DNA of 64,000 bases from CAVQMC01 sp963713505. Lineage in GTDB: Bacteria > Bacteroidota > Ignavibacteria > Ignavibacteriales > Ignavibacteriaceae. The stretch spans positions 242,170 to 306,169 of the forward strand of contig CAVQMC010000022.1 of the NCBI GenBank assembly GCA_963713505.1. Direction: 5' to 3'. The notes below the pieces were generated by a model. It was not told the DNA's origin and did not search any database. It was given only the letters and a program-made list of their open reading frames with translations. This document shows positions 37,842-47,604 of the stretch, piece by piece. The first letter of the stretch is position 1. Each line of letters opens with the position of its first letter. A program made the translations under genes and the position numbers.

Positions 37842-38013
37842 ATTTTAGTTTAATTTTTATAGGAAAATTAAGTAAAAATAATCATCGGAGCATTAAAAAT
37901 CGCAAATTTAATCTAAAAATTCGGAAAAAATTTCCGTTTTAGAACTAAAAATATGTCAATTTCTACATATTTAAAAAATAATTTGGATGCTTAGGTAAAA
38001 TATTGGAGTCTTA

Positions 38014-40665
38014 ATGAGCACTCAGACCAGCAGTAATTTTATTGAATACATATATAATAACGATATTCCCTTTACCAAAGAGCAATACGAGATATTTAAA
38101 AACCAGTCCAGGGAATTGCTTATTACGCCTTTGAAAGTTATGGCGTTATTGGTTGCAATATCCGGATTATTTGCAATGATTTTCGAAGTAAGATATATGC
38201 AGGGATTTGCAATAAATGTTTACATAACCCGGTTAACTTCTACTTTAATTGCGTTTATAGTTTTAGCATTTCTATTTTCCGAATCCGGAAAGAAAAAAAC
38301 GATTTGGCTTGTTCATGTTTTACTGCTGACTATAATTATTTCAACCGGATACATGATCTATTTAATTCCCTCGACTTTAGTATTTAATGCTCAGATAGTT
38401 TCCTTATTAATTTTTACTTCTGCATTATTTCTAAGCTGGGAAGTTAAAAATCAAATTATCGTTGCGATATATTACAATTTAGTTTTTGCTGCGGCAATTT
38501 TATTAAATGACGCTCAAATTTATTTTCTGCCGAACATGTATGAATCGGTATTGTTTGTTCTTTTCTTCAGTATGATTTCGGTAATTGCAAGTGCTGTTAA
38601 TTTCAAATTAAGAATGCAGCTTGCTGAAAAGAATTTTAGAGTTGAAATGTCCGAGAAAAAATACAGATCAATATTTAATAATTCTGCAGAAGGAATATTT
38701 CAAACAAGCATCAACGGTAAATTTTTAACTGTAAACGAATCACTTGTAAAATTGTTAGGTTATGAATCAAAAGAAGATTTGATTAAAATAAATATCGGTG
38801 ATGATGTATATAAGTTTCCAAATGAAAGACAAAATATAATAAGAGAATTAAAAGATAAAGGTGAAATTCGAAATGTTAAAGTGACTTTAAAAAAGAAAAA
38901 CGGAAGCGATATTGTTGTAAGATTAAATGATAGAATGATAAAAAACAAGGGTAACGATAATGTTTACTTCGAAGGAAATATGCAGGATATTACGAAAGAA
39001 GTAATTGCCGAAGAAAAACGTATTGAAGCGGAAAATGCTTTGAAAATAGAAAAAGAAAAATCCGATAAACTTGCCAAAGAAGCACAAAAATCTAATGTAA
39101 TTAAAAGTCAGTTTCTTGCTAATATGAGCCACGAAATTCGTACTCCTTTAAATGGAATAATCGGTTACTTAACATTAATTGAAATGGAAGCTTATGAAAA
39201 CAAAGAAGAAATGAAGCAGTTTTCTTTGAGTGCAAAACAATCTGCGGAATCTCTATTAGTAATTATTAATGATATTCTGGATCTTTCAAAAATTGAATCG
39301 GGTAAAATGGAATTAGAAGAAACAAACTTTAACATCAGTGAATTAATTGATCAATCAGTTGCAGTTCTGTTAACAAAAACCAGTGAAAAAAATATTAGTA
39401 TTTATAAGGAAGTTCTTCCGAATACTCCAATTTTTTTAAGAGGCGATCCCACAAGAGTTAGACAAATTTTCTTAAATCTTTTAAGTAATGCAATAAAATT
39501 TACGGAAAAAGGCGAAATCAAAATAAAAATTAATAAAAAGAAAATTGCAGGCAACAAAGTTACATTAAATGTTTCTGTGGAAGACACCGGGATCGGAATA
39601 CCAAAAGAGAAAGTAAACAGTTTATTTAATCCATTTACACAAGCTGATGGTTCTCACACACGTAAATACGGCGGAACAGGTTTGGGCTTAGTTATTTGTA
39701 AAGAATTTGTTAATATGATGGGCGGAGATATATCAATTGAAAGTGTTTACGGCAAAGGAAGTAAATTCTTTTTCGATATAAGTTTAACGGTTCAAGAATC
39801 CGCTGTTTCAGTTAAAGAATCAAAAGGGATATTTAAATCTTATGGATTGAAGAAAGAATTTCCTAAAAACGGAAAGGAAAGTAAAAGCACGAAAACAATT
39901 AGAAGTAAATATAAAGTTTTGATAGCCGAAGACAATCCGGTTAACCAAAAAGTAGCTCAAAAAATGATTGCCGAAAGGGGATACAAAGCTTATTCGGTTT
40001 TTAACGGAATTGAAGCTCTAGAAGCAATTAAAAGAGAGCATTATGATGTAGTATTGATGGATGTACAAATGCCTGAAATGGACGGTTTTACATGCACGTC
40101 TGAAATAAGAAAATTGCCGGATGAAAAAAGCACGGTACCGATTATTGCTATTACAGCTCATGCTTTAGCGGGCGATAAAGAAAAATGTTTAAATGCAGGA
40201 ATGAATGACTATGTTACAAAACCGATTGATCCGGTTAAACTTATTCAAGCCATTGATAATTTACTTCAGATAAGTTTTGAAGTAGAAGCAGTTAAAAAAG
40301 AAGAAAGTAGCAACGGAGTTATATTTGATTTTAAACATCTTGAAAATGTAAGTATGGGAAATAAGGACTTTGAAAAAGAAATATTAAATACTTACATAGA
40401 AGATATTTCTAAAAGATATATAAATTTAGAAACTTTAATATCGGATCAAGATTTTAAAAAGATCACTAATGAAGCCCATACAATTAAAGGAGCCAGTTAC
40501 TCCATCGGTGCTAAAAAAGTCGGCGATGAAGCACTGGCAATTGAAATTTCCGGAAAACATAATGATCTCGGAAGTCTTTCGGAAAGAATAATTCAATTCA
40601 ATACCATATTTGAAGAAACCAAAGAAATACTTTTTAAATACATAAATAACGGAAATTCTAATTAA
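38014..40665 (+). CDS. Hybrid sensor histidine kinase (TM-PAS-HisKA-HATPase-REC-Hpt)
   Basis: The 883-residue protein has five or six membrane segments (about 37-195), a PAS domain (212-330), a short coiled coil, HisKA with H373 in ANMSHEIRTPLNG, and a HATPase domain with DTGIGIP and GGTGLGL. A receiver domain follows with D683 in VVLMDVQMPEMDGF, then an Hpt domain with H822 in EAHTIKGAS. All phosphorelay residues are present. TTGGAG at 38003-38008 sets the ATG. No response regulator gene is adjacent. Its stop overlaps the convergent rocD stop. Confidence 0.93.
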   Translation: MSTQTSSNFIEYIYNNDIPFTKEQYEIFKNQSRELLITPLKVMALLVAISGLFAMIFEVRYMQGFAINVYITRLTSTLIAFIVLAFLFSESGKKKTIWLVHVLLLTIIISTGYMIYLIPSTLVFNAQIVSLLIFTSALFLSWEVKNQIIVAIYYNLVFAAAILLNDAQIYFLPNMYESVLFVLFFSMISVIASAVNFKLRMQLAEKNFRVEMSEKKYRSIFNNSAEGIFQTSINGKFLTVNESLVKLLGYESKEDLIKINIGDDVYKFPNERQNIIRELKDKGEIRNVKVTLKKKNGSDIVVRLNDRMIKNKGNDNVYFEGNMQDITKEVIAEEKRIEAENALKIEKEKSDKLAKEAQKSNVIKSQFLANMSHEIRTPLNGIIGYLTLIEMEAYENKEEMKQFSLSAKQSAESLLVIINDILDLSKIESGKMELEETNFNISELIDQSVAVLLTKTSEKNISIYKEVLPNTPIFLRGDPTRVRQIFLNLLSNAIKFTEKGEIKIKINKKKIAGNKVTLNVSVEDTGIGIPKEKVNSLFNPFTQADGSHTRKYGGTGLGLVICKEFVNMMGGDISIESVYGKGSKFFFDISLTVQESAVSVKESKGIFKSYGLKKEFPKNGKESKSTKTIRSKYKVLIAEDNPVNQKVAQKMIAERGYKAYSVFNGIEALEAIKREHYDVVLMDVQMPEMDGFTCTSEIRKLPDEKSTVPIIAITAHALAGDKEKCLNAGMNDYVTKPIDPVKLIQAIDNLLQISFEVEAVKKEESSNGVIFDFKHLENVSMGNKDFEKEILNTYIEDISKRYINLETLISDQDFKKITNEAHTIKGASYSIGAKKVGDEALAIEISGKHNDLGSLSERIIQFNTIFEETKEILFKYINNGNSN

Positions 40666-41864
40666 TCCATTAATAGAACTTCTTTAACTTGTTCAATTGC
40701 CCAGTCAATTTCTTCTTTAAGAATAACTAAAGGAGGAGCAAATCTAATTACATTTTCATGAGTTTCTTTGCAAAGTACTCCTTTGTTCATTAAAGCTTCG
40801 CAGAATCTTCTTGCACCATTTGCTTCCGGCTTCAACTCCACTCCTATAAAAAGTCCTTTCCCTCTAATTTCTTTTACATGATGAGAATTAATAGCTTTTA
40901 GTTTATCTCTAAAATACTGTCCGAGTTCAAATGATTTTTCGATTAATTTTTCTTCAACTAATACTTTCAAACTTTCTCTTGCAACTGCCGCACCTAAAGG
41001 ATTTCCGCCGAATGTAGATCCGTGATCTCCGGGATTAAAAACACCTAAAACTTCTTTGCCTGAAAGAACTCCCGAAACAGGATAACATCCGCCGGATAAA
41101 GCTTTACCAATAATTACAACATCGGGTTTTATATTTTCATATTGAAATGCAAAAAGTTTTCCGCTTCTTCCCAAACCGCATTGAATTTCATCAGCCATAA
41201 ATAGTACATTATTCTTTTTGCAGATGTCGTAAGTCTTTTTTAAATATCCTTCCGGAGGTACTATAACTCCGCCTTCTCCTTGAATCGGTTCGACTAAAAA
41301 TGCAACAGTATTTTTTGTAATTGCTTTTTCCAAAGCTTCTGCATCGCCGTAGGGAATCACTTTAAAACCAGGAGTAAAAGGTCCGAACCCGTCTTTATAT
41401 TGTTCTTCAGTAGAAAAACTAATAATACTAATTGTTCTGCCTGCAAAGTTGTTTGTACATGTTATTATTTCGGCTTTGTTTTCTTCAATTCCTTTAACTT
41501 TGTATCCCCATTTTCTTGCTGCTTTCAATGCCGTTTCAACGGCTTCGGCACCGGAATTCATCGGTAAAGCCATTTCATAACCTGTCAACTCGCATAGTTC
41601 TTTATATAAATGGGGAAGCTGATCATTTCTAAAAGCTCTTGAGGTTAAAGTAACTTTTTCGGCTTGATCTTTTAAAACGTTTACAATTCTCGGATGACAA
41701 TGACCTTGATTAACAGCAGAATACGCAGCTAAGCAATCAAGATATTTTTTACCGTCTACATCATAAACCCAAACACCTTGTGCTCTTGAAATAACTACAT
41801 CTAAAGGATGATAATTATGCGCACCGTATTTTTCTTCCAAATTGATATATTCTTTGGTTGTCAT
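40662..41864 (-). CDS. rocD: Ornithine aminotransferase
   Basis: This PLP enzyme converts ornithine plus 2-oxoglutarate to glutamate semialdehyde plus glutamate. The 400-residue product starts at ATG 41864 (MTTKEYINLEEKYGAHNYHP), behind AGGAAT. The longer open frame to 41936 is rejected. It has the cofactor region NSGAEAVETALKAARKWGY, EPIQGEGGVIVPPEGYL, ADEIQCGLGRSGK and the lysine in IIGKALSGG. YGAHNYHPLDVV is typical of RocD rather than other class III aminotransferases. Confidence 0.95.
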   Translation of the reverse strand: MTTKEYINLEEKYGAHNYHPLDVVISRAQGVWVYDVDGKKYLDCLAAYSAVNQGHCHPRIVNVLKDQAEKVTLTSRAFRNDQLPHLYKELCELTGYEMALPMNSGAEAVETALKAARKWGYKVKGIEENKAEIITCTNNFAGRTISIISFSTEEQYKDGFGPFTPGFKVIPYGDAEALEKAITKNTVAFLVEPIQGEGGVIVPPEGYLKKTYDICKKNNVLFMADEIQCGLGRSGKLFAFQYENIKPDVVIIGKALSGGCYPVSGVLSGKEVLGVFNPGDHGSTFGGNPLGAAVARESLKVLVEEKLIEKSFELGQYFRDKLKAINSHHVKEIRGKGLFIGVELKPEANGARRFCEALMNKGVLCKETHENVIRFAPPLVILKEEIDWAIEQVKEVLLMD

Positions 41865-41907
41865 TTTATTCCTATTTTTTGATTTATTAATAAAAATTGA
41901 ATTATTA

Positions 41908-41936
41908 AAATTACTTCTGCAAGTACATATTGTCAA
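41908..41936 (-). promoter_or_regulatory. Possible rocD promoter
   Basis: Reading the minus strand, a perfect TTGACA (41936-41931) is followed after 17 bases by TAATTT (41913-41908). The start would lie about 35 bases before the rocD ATG. Confidence 0.4.
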
Positions 41937-42124
41937 TAAAATTCATGTATAAATTAATTATCGGAATAATTCCAAAAGTTTAAATTGTAAATGCTAATTT
42001 TTAATTAAAAAACCGGGATTTAAGCTGTTTAATTTCCCTTGAATTTACAGTGCCGTGTAGCTAACTTTTAAAGATTTAATTATTTAAAAATTGCTATTTT
42101 TGTAGTTGATTTTTCAGATAGAAA

Positions 42125-42559
42125 ATGCATATAGAAACACATACAATTAACGTTAATACCAGGGGAAATACCGATATAATAAATATTACCGAAAACGTTC
42201 AAAACGAAATTAACAAAGCAGGTTTTGATGAAGGTAGTGTTTTGGTTTTTGTTGTCGGTTCTACGGCAGGAATTACTTCAATTGAATTTGAACCCGGATT
42301 GAGAAAAGATTATCCCGAGTTTTTTGAAAAAATTATTCCTTCCAATATAACTTATAAGCATGATCAAACCTGGCACGACGGAAACGGGCATTCACATATA
42401 AGAGCTTCATTACAAGGTGCATCTTTCACTATTCCTTTTAAAAACGGAGAAATGCTGCTCGGAACCTGGCAGCAGATTATTTTAGTCGATTTTGACACAA
42501 GATCCCGATCTAGAAATATAATTGTTCAAATTACCGGAAAGAAAAAAAATGAAAATTAA
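42125..42559 (+). CDS. YjbQ family protein (UPF0047)
   Basis: The 144-residue single-domain protein has GSTAGITSIEFEPG, THDQTWH-like KHDQTWHDGNGHSHIRASLQ and LGTWQQIILVDFDTRSRSR, the family signatures. E. coli YjbQ has thiamine-phosphate-synthase-like side activity, but the physiological role is unclear. The last 11 bases overlap the next gene in another frame. Confidence 0.93.
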   Translation: MHIETHTINVNTRGNTDIINITENVQNEINKAGFDEGSVLVFVVGSTAGITSIEFEPGLRKDYPEFFEKIIPSNITYKHDQTWHDGNGHSHIRASLQGASFTIPFKNGEMLLGTWQQIILVDFDTRSRSRNIIVQITGKKKNEN

Positions 42560-43391
42560 CTCTACTATTGGAAAATTTTTTATACTACTTTTATTTCCAA
42601 TCTCAACGGCTTTCGGCTGGGGAGCTCAAGGTCATAAATTGATTGGCAAACTTTCTGTAAATCTTTTACCGAAAGAAATGTCGGCATTTACTAAATGGCA
42701 GGAATATATTTCTGAGCATTCGGTTGATGCGGATAATAGGAAAAAAGATGATCCCGCCGAAGGACCAAAACATTATATAGATATCGATTATTATAAAGAG
42801 TTTTTAAATGGACATATGATAGAAAATAAAGATAGTCTTGTTGCCGTATATGGTGATAGTGTTGTAACAAGCAACGGTTTGCTTCCATGGGCAACTTTGG
42901 AAACTTTGAATAATTTAACAGATGCTTTTAAAGAGAAAAACAGAGATAAAGTTTTAATTTATTCGGCCGATTTAAGCCATTATGTAGCAGACGGACATCA
43001 GCCGATGCATACTGTATTAAATTATAACGGACAGTTAACCGATCAAAAAGGTGTTCATGGAAGATATGAAATTCACATGGTTGATGAACATTTAAAAGAT
43101 ATCGAAAATGCATTTCAGCAGCTGAATGTAAATGTTGTAAACAATCCGTTAAATTATATCTTTAATTATATAACTGATGCAAACTCAGTTAATAATATAT
43201 TATTAGATGCGGATAATTATGCATTTAAATATACAGGCTCAAGAGATAGTGAAGATTATTACAGATTAATGTGGTTTAAAACAGGTTACATTACAGAAGT
43301 TCAATTTGATAAAGCCGAAGAAGCAATTGCTTCTCTTTTATATACAGCCTGGGTAAATGCCGGTAAACCAGATATAAATGAAATTAAGTAA
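42549..43391 (+). CDS. Exported S1/P1-type zinc nuclease
   Basis: The protein has 280 residues from ATG 42549. The signal peptide ends at AFG|W24, and the exposed tryptophan begins the trinuclear zinc site as in P1 nuclease. Further ligands are H29 in WGAQGHKL, KHYIDIDYY, ADLSHYVADGHQPMH and HGRYEIHMVDEH. It is predicted to degrade single-stranded nucleic acid outside the cytoplasm, giving phosphate or nucleotides. The start overlaps the end of the YjbQ gene by 11 bases, implying coupling. Confidence 0.9.
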   Translation: MKINSTIGKFFILLLFPISTAFGWGAQGHKLIGKLSVNLLPKEMSAFTKWQEYISEHSVDADNRKKDDPAEGPKHYIDIDYYKEFLNGHMIENKDSLVAVYGDSVVTSNGLLPWATLETLNNLTDAFKEKNRDKVLIYSADLSHYVADGHQPMHTVLNYNGQLTDQKGVHGRYEIHMVDEHLKDIENAFQQLNVNVVNNPLNYIFNYITDANSVNNILLDADNYAFKYTGSRDSEDYYRLMWFKTGYITEVQFDKAEEAIASLLYTAWVNAGKPDINEIK

Positions 43392-43416
43392 ATAGATATG
43401 AAAGAAGTGATGTGAC

Positions 43417-46299
43417 ATGAAATTAAAATTTATACTTTTATTACTTACAATAGCATTACAAAGTCTATTTTCTCAGGTAGTTGTTACTATACCTTCAAAC
43501 CCGACTGAAAATGATTCAATAACAATTATTTTTGATGCGACTCAGGGCGATCAAGGTTTGATGGGCTATACCGGAACTGTTTATGCACACACAGGGGTAA
43601 TAACTAATTTGAGTGCAAATACACATGATTGGAAGCATGTTATTGGAACCTGGGGTGATAATCAAACCCAGCCTGCATTAACAAGAATCGGTACAAATCT
43701 TTATCAATTAGTTGTCGGATTTCCAAGACAATTTTATTCCGTTACAAATCCAAGTGAACATATACTGGATATGGCATTTGTTTTTAGAAGTTCAGATAGT
43801 CAGTTAACAGGCAGAGACAGTGCCGGAGCAGATATTTTTGCACCTATTTATAGTCCCGGTGTTAACTTAGTATTAAATAATCCAACTCTTCCGAGCCAAT
43901 TCGGAGATCCTATGAGAGCGCCGATTTTTGTCGGTCAGAATGATACGGTTAATATGTCTATTTCGGGAGTAATTTTGGGAACTGAACTATCATCAATTAC
44001 TCTCTTTGTTAACGGAAATCAAGTTGCTCAAACAACTCAGGATACATTAAATTATTCTTTTCTATCAGCCGATCATCAAATAGGAGGTAATTTAATTCAA
44101 GCTGTAAGTGTTGATACCGGGGGAGTTCAAGATACTTTAGCTTTTGCAATTATGAAAAATCCTCCGGTTGTTCAATCTCCTTTGCCTGCAGGAAATGAAC
44201 ACGGAATAAATTATAATTCAAATTCTCAAGTTACATTAGCCTTGTATGCGCCTTATAAAAGTTTTGTCTATTTGATTGGAGACTTTAACGATTGGAAAGT
44301 CGATACTTCATATTATATGAATAAATATGAAGTAACTCCCGACTCCGTAATCTGGTGGATTACTTTAAACAACGTAAATCCGGGACTGGAGTACGGATTT
44401 CAATATCTTGTAGACGGAAATATAAGAATAGGAGATCCTTATACGGAAAAAGTTTTGGATGCATCAAACGATCAATATATAGATTCATTAACTTACCCTG
44501 ATTTAAAACCTTATCCTGACGGTAAAACAAGTAATCTGGTTTCTGTTTTTCAAACCGACCAGCCGCAGTATAATTGGCATAATACAAATTTCCAAAAACC
44601 GGAAAAAAAAGATTTAATTATTTATGAATTATTATTAAGAGATTTTGTCTCTAAACATAATTATAAAACTTTAACGGATACTCTTCATTACTTAAAGAAT
44701 TTAGGTGTTAATGCTATTGAACTTATGCCTGTTATGGAATTTGAAGGAAATGAAAGCTGGGGCTACAATCCAAGTTTTCATCATGCATTGGATAAATATT
44801 ATGGAACAAAAAATGACTTTAAAGAATTTATAGATTCCGCACACGGAATGGGAATGGCGGTAATTCTGGATATCGTTTTAAATCATGCCTACGGCCAAAA
44901 TCCTTTAGTAAGATTATATTTTGATGATGCAAACGGAATTCCGGCAGCCAACAGCCCCTGGTTTAATCAGCATTCACCAAACCCTGTTTATAGTTTTGGT
45001 TACGATTTTAATCATGATAAACCGGCAACTAAATATTATGTAGATAGAGTAAATAATTACTGGCTTTCCGAATATCATGTAGACGGTTTCCGTTTTGATT
45101 TTACAAAAGGATTTACAAATACTCCCGGCGACGGTTGGAATTACGATCCTTCCAGAATTGCAATATTGGAAAGAATGGCAAATAAAATTTGGCAGACAGA
45201 TTCTTCTGCTTATGTAATTCTTGAACATTTTACCGCTAACCAGGAAGAAATTGAATTATCTAATTACGGAATGATGTTATGGGGAAATCTCAACTGCGCA
45301 TATAACCAGGCAACAATGGGATATTCAGCCGGTCCTTGTGGAACCTGGGATTTTTCCGGAATTTCATATAAAAACAGAAACTGGACAAATCCATATTTAG
45401 TTGGATATATGGAAAGTCATGACGAAGAAAGATTAATGTTCAAAAATATTACTTACGGTAACAGCAGCGGAAATTATAATATTCAAAACTTACCAACTGC
45501 TTTACAAAGAGTAAAAATGGCAGCAGCATTTTTCATTACTGTTCCCGGTCCAAAAATGATCTGGCAGTTTGGAGAACTAGGTTATGATATTTCTATTGAT
45601 GATCCTTGCAGAACCTGCAACAAACCGATTTTGTGGAATTACTTTTCCAAACCGAACAGATATAATTTGTACAGGGTTTTTGCTGAATTGGCAAAATTAA
45701 AGGAAAACTACAATGTATTTAATACTAATGATTTTACAATGAATGTCGGCGGAGCTTCCAAAAGAATTAATTTATATGATTCCACAATGGATGTTGTAAT
45801 AGTCGGAAATTTTGGTGTTCAAAGCGGATCGATGGATCCTAACTTTAGCAGAACCGGAACATGGTACGATTTCTTTTCCGGTGATAGTATAACGGTTACA
45901 AATCCTAACGGATACATTGCATTAGCTCCGGGCGAGTTTCATATTTATTCTACTGTAAAATTGCCGACTCCGCCCGGAAATATTTTAGCTGATGTCGGTA
46001 ACAAAGATGTTGCTGCTGTAAAAGAATATAAACTTGAACAAAATTATCCAAATCCTTTTAATCCAAGTACGCAGATTAGGTATCAAATTCTAAAACCGGG
46101 AATGGTTTCTGTTAAAATTTATGATATTCTTGGAAGAGAAGTTAAAACACTTGTGAACGAAGAAAAACAAAGCGGTTCATTTACTGTTAAATGGAACGGC
46201 GATAATAATTTCGGACAAAAAGTTTCGAGCGGAATTTATTTTTACAGAATAGTTTCGGGTTCTTTCGTTGATACAAAAAAGATGATTTTAATGAAATAG
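43417..46299 (+). CDS. T9SS-exported GH13 alpha-amylase
   Basis: The 960-residue protein has a signal peptide (1-20), an N-terminal beta-sandwich region, a CBM48-like domain near 255-350 (YKSFVYLIGDFNDWKVD) and a GH13 catalytic domain from about 395. The catalytic residues are D561 in HVDGFRFDF, E603 in VILEHF and D669 in ESHDEER, with DIVLNHAYG earlier. Residues 872-960 are a T9SS sorting domain (EQNYPNPFNPST ... KKMILMK), so the enzyme is secreted or surface-bound. It likely hydrolyses starch or glycogen-like glucans. Confidence 0.92.
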   Translation: MKLKFILLLLTIALQSLFSQVVVTIPSNPTENDSITIIFDATQGDQGLMGYTGTVYAHTGVITNLSANTHDWKHVIGTWGDNQTQPALTRIGTNLYQLVVGFPRQFYSVTNPSEHILDMAFVFRSSDSQLTGRDSAGADIFAPIYSPGVNLVLNNPTLPSQFGDPMRAPIFVGQNDTVNMSISGVILGTELSSITLFVNGNQVAQTTQDTLNYSFLSADHQIGGNLIQAVSVDTGGVQDTLAFAIMKNPPVVQSPLPAGNEHGINYNSNSQVTLALYAPYKSFVYLIGDFNDWKVDTSYYMNKYEVTPDSVIWWITLNNVNPGLEYGFQYLVDGNIRIGDPYTEKVLDASNDQYIDSLTYPDLKPYPDGKTSNLVSVFQTDQPQYNWHNTNFQKPEKKDLIIYELLLRDFVSKHNYKTLTDTLHYLKNLGVNAIELMPVMEFEGNESWGYNPSFHHALDKYYGTKNDFKEFIDSAHGMGMAVILDIVLNHAYGQNPLVRLYFDDANGIPAANSPWFNQHSPNPVYSFGYDFNHDKPATKYYVDRVNNYWLSEYHVDGFRFDFTKGFTNTPGDGWNYDPSRIAILERMANKIWQTDSSAYVILEHFTANQEEIELSNYGMMLWGNLNCAYNQATMGYSAGPCGTWDFSGISYKNRNWTNPYLVGYMESHDEERLMFKNITYGNSSGNYNIQNLPTALQRVKMAAAFFITVPGPKMIWQFGELGYDISIDDPCRTCNKPILWNYFSKPNRYNLYRVFAELAKLKENYNVFNTNDFTMNVGGASKRINLYDSTMDVVIVGNFGVQSGSMDPNFSRTGTWYDFFSGDSITVTNPNGYIALAPGEFHIYSTVKLPTPPGNILADVGNKDVAAVKEYKLEQNYPNPFNPSTQIRYQILKPGMVSVKIYDILGREVKTLVNEEKQSGSFTVKWNGDNNFGQKVSSGIYFYRIVSGSFVDTKKMILMK

Positions 46300-46321
46300 C
46301 ATCTTTATTTGTTAAATATTT

Positions 46322-46357
46322 AAAAGAGCAATGCTTTTATCAAAAGTGCTGCTCTTT
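46322..46357. terminator. Bidirectional terminator between amylase and SpoU genes
   Basis: AAAAGAGCA (46322-46330) pairs with TGCTCTTTT (46349-46357), with an inner CTTTT/AAAAG stem. T-rich and A-rich flanks serve both convergent genes. Confidence 0.7.
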
Positions 46358-46359
46358 TT

Positions 46360-47124
46360 TTATTTTGAAATAATTGAAAGAATAATCGCAGCAGCAGCAG
46401 AAATATTTAAAGATTCAGCTTTACCTAATTTTGGAATTGTAATTGAATTATCAATTATAGAAAGCAATTCATTCGAAGGGCCGGATGCTTCATTACAAAA
46501 GAATAAAATATACTTGTCCGGGAAATCATAATTAAAAACATTATCTCCGTTTAAATCTGCACATAAAAATTTATAACCTTTTTTCTTAAATGATGAAAGG
46601 CCTTTTATCAAATCTATATTTTCATAAATATTTAAATGAAAAACAGACCCCATGCTCGAACGGACAGCTTTAGGATTAAATAGTTCAACCGAATCTTTGC
46701 TTAAAATTAAATTCTGAAATCCGAACCAATCGCATGTTCTTATAATTGTTCCCAAATTCCCGGGGTCAGAAATATTTTCCAAACAAACTATTTTTGGTGA
46801 GTTAATTTTTGATAATTCATTCTGAATTTTATTTGAAGTTGAAAAAACACCAGCTATGCCCTGAGGAGATTTCGTTTCGGTTAATTTACTAAATTCCGTG
46901 GATTTTAAAATTTCAAATCTTTTTACTTTTCCTTTAATTGAATCGACAAAGTCTTGTTCTTTTCCATTAAAATCATTTGTAACAAATACTATTTCACATT
47001 CATAATTACTGTTGATTCCTTCTTCAACAATCTTTTTGCCTTCTGCAATAAATTTACTTTCTAAAGTTCTAAATTTTTTTTGAAGAAGGGAAGAGTAATA
47101 TTTTAATTCATTTTTAGAAATCAT
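46360..47124 (-). CDS. SpoU-type (TrmH family) RNA 2'-O-methyltransferase
   Basis: The 254-residue protein has an L30e-like substrate-binding N-terminal domain and a SPOUT knot. Motif 1 is ENISDPGNLGTIIRTCDWFG (N and R positions), motif 2 NPKAVRSSMGSVF, and motif 3 IPKLGKAESLNISAAAA. It methylates a ribose in tRNA or rRNA; the target cannot be told from sequence. Its ATG overlaps the upstream DUF971 gene by 4 bases. Confidence 0.93.
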   Translation of the reverse strand: MISKNELKYYSSLLQKKFRTLESKFIAEGKKIVEEGINSNYECEIVFVTNDFNGKEQDFVDSIKGKVKRFEILKSTEFSKLTETKSPQGIAGVFSTSNKIQNELSKINSPKIVCLENISDPGNLGTIIRTCDWFGFQNLILSKDSVELFNPKAVRSSMGSVFHLNIYENIDLIKGLSSFKKKGYKFLCADLNGDNVFNYDFPDKYILFFCNEASGPSNELLSIIDNSITIPKLGKAESLNISAAAAIILSIISK

Positions 47125-47462
47125 AAAATATTTTCATAATCGTGCTTTTGATCGTTTCCCTGATCTTTATCGAGCTGTTTTAAATATTCATAAGTATAAA
47201 AACCGGTATTATGTCCGTCTTTCCAGGTAACTTGAATTGCATAACCACCGACCTGCTCAATATTTTTAATTTCGTACATTCCGGGTCTTTCAACAGTTAA
47301 TTTCGCAGGTTTATAAGTTTTTAATAAAACCGTTTCACCTTTGCAATTCGCACAAGGACATTCATCTCGTAAATATTTTAAATTGATTCTGCTTTCCGAA
47401 TCATCATCCCACTTTATATAAAGATCTTTTTTGTTTTCTATTTTAATTTTAACAGGATTCAT
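47121..47462 (-). CDS. DUF971 (GBBH-like N-terminal) domain protein
   Basis: The 113-residue small protein shows the family pattern: WDDDSESRINLKYLRDECPC with ANCKGETV, then EIKNIEQVGGYAIQVTWKDG and HNTGFYTYEYLK. The two cysteines (CPCANC) could bind metal. DUF971 proteins are often linked to Fe-S cluster carrier genes; none is adjacent here. AGGTGA precedes the ATG. Confidence 0.9.
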   Translation of the reverse strand: MNPVKIKIENKKDLYIKWDDDSESRINLKYLRDECPCANCKGETVLLKTYKPAKLTVERPGMYEIKNIEQVGGYAIQVTWKDGHNTGFYTYEYLKQLDKDQGNDQKHDYENIL

Positions 47463-47604
47463 TTTAGCTCACCTAGATTTTAGCTTTAATATATTTTTTG
47501 ATATATTTTTATTAATTAATAATAATTGTGTTTATTAGTATTTTTAATACTGTAAAAATAATTTAATTTTCAAATAAATATAGGAATTTTTAAAACTCAA
47601 TTTA

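Noticed and set aside
41865..41936. Upstream extension of rocD by 24 codons
   Set aside because: The extension is unlike the family N-terminus, covers the likely promoter, and AGGAAT points to the ATG at 41864.
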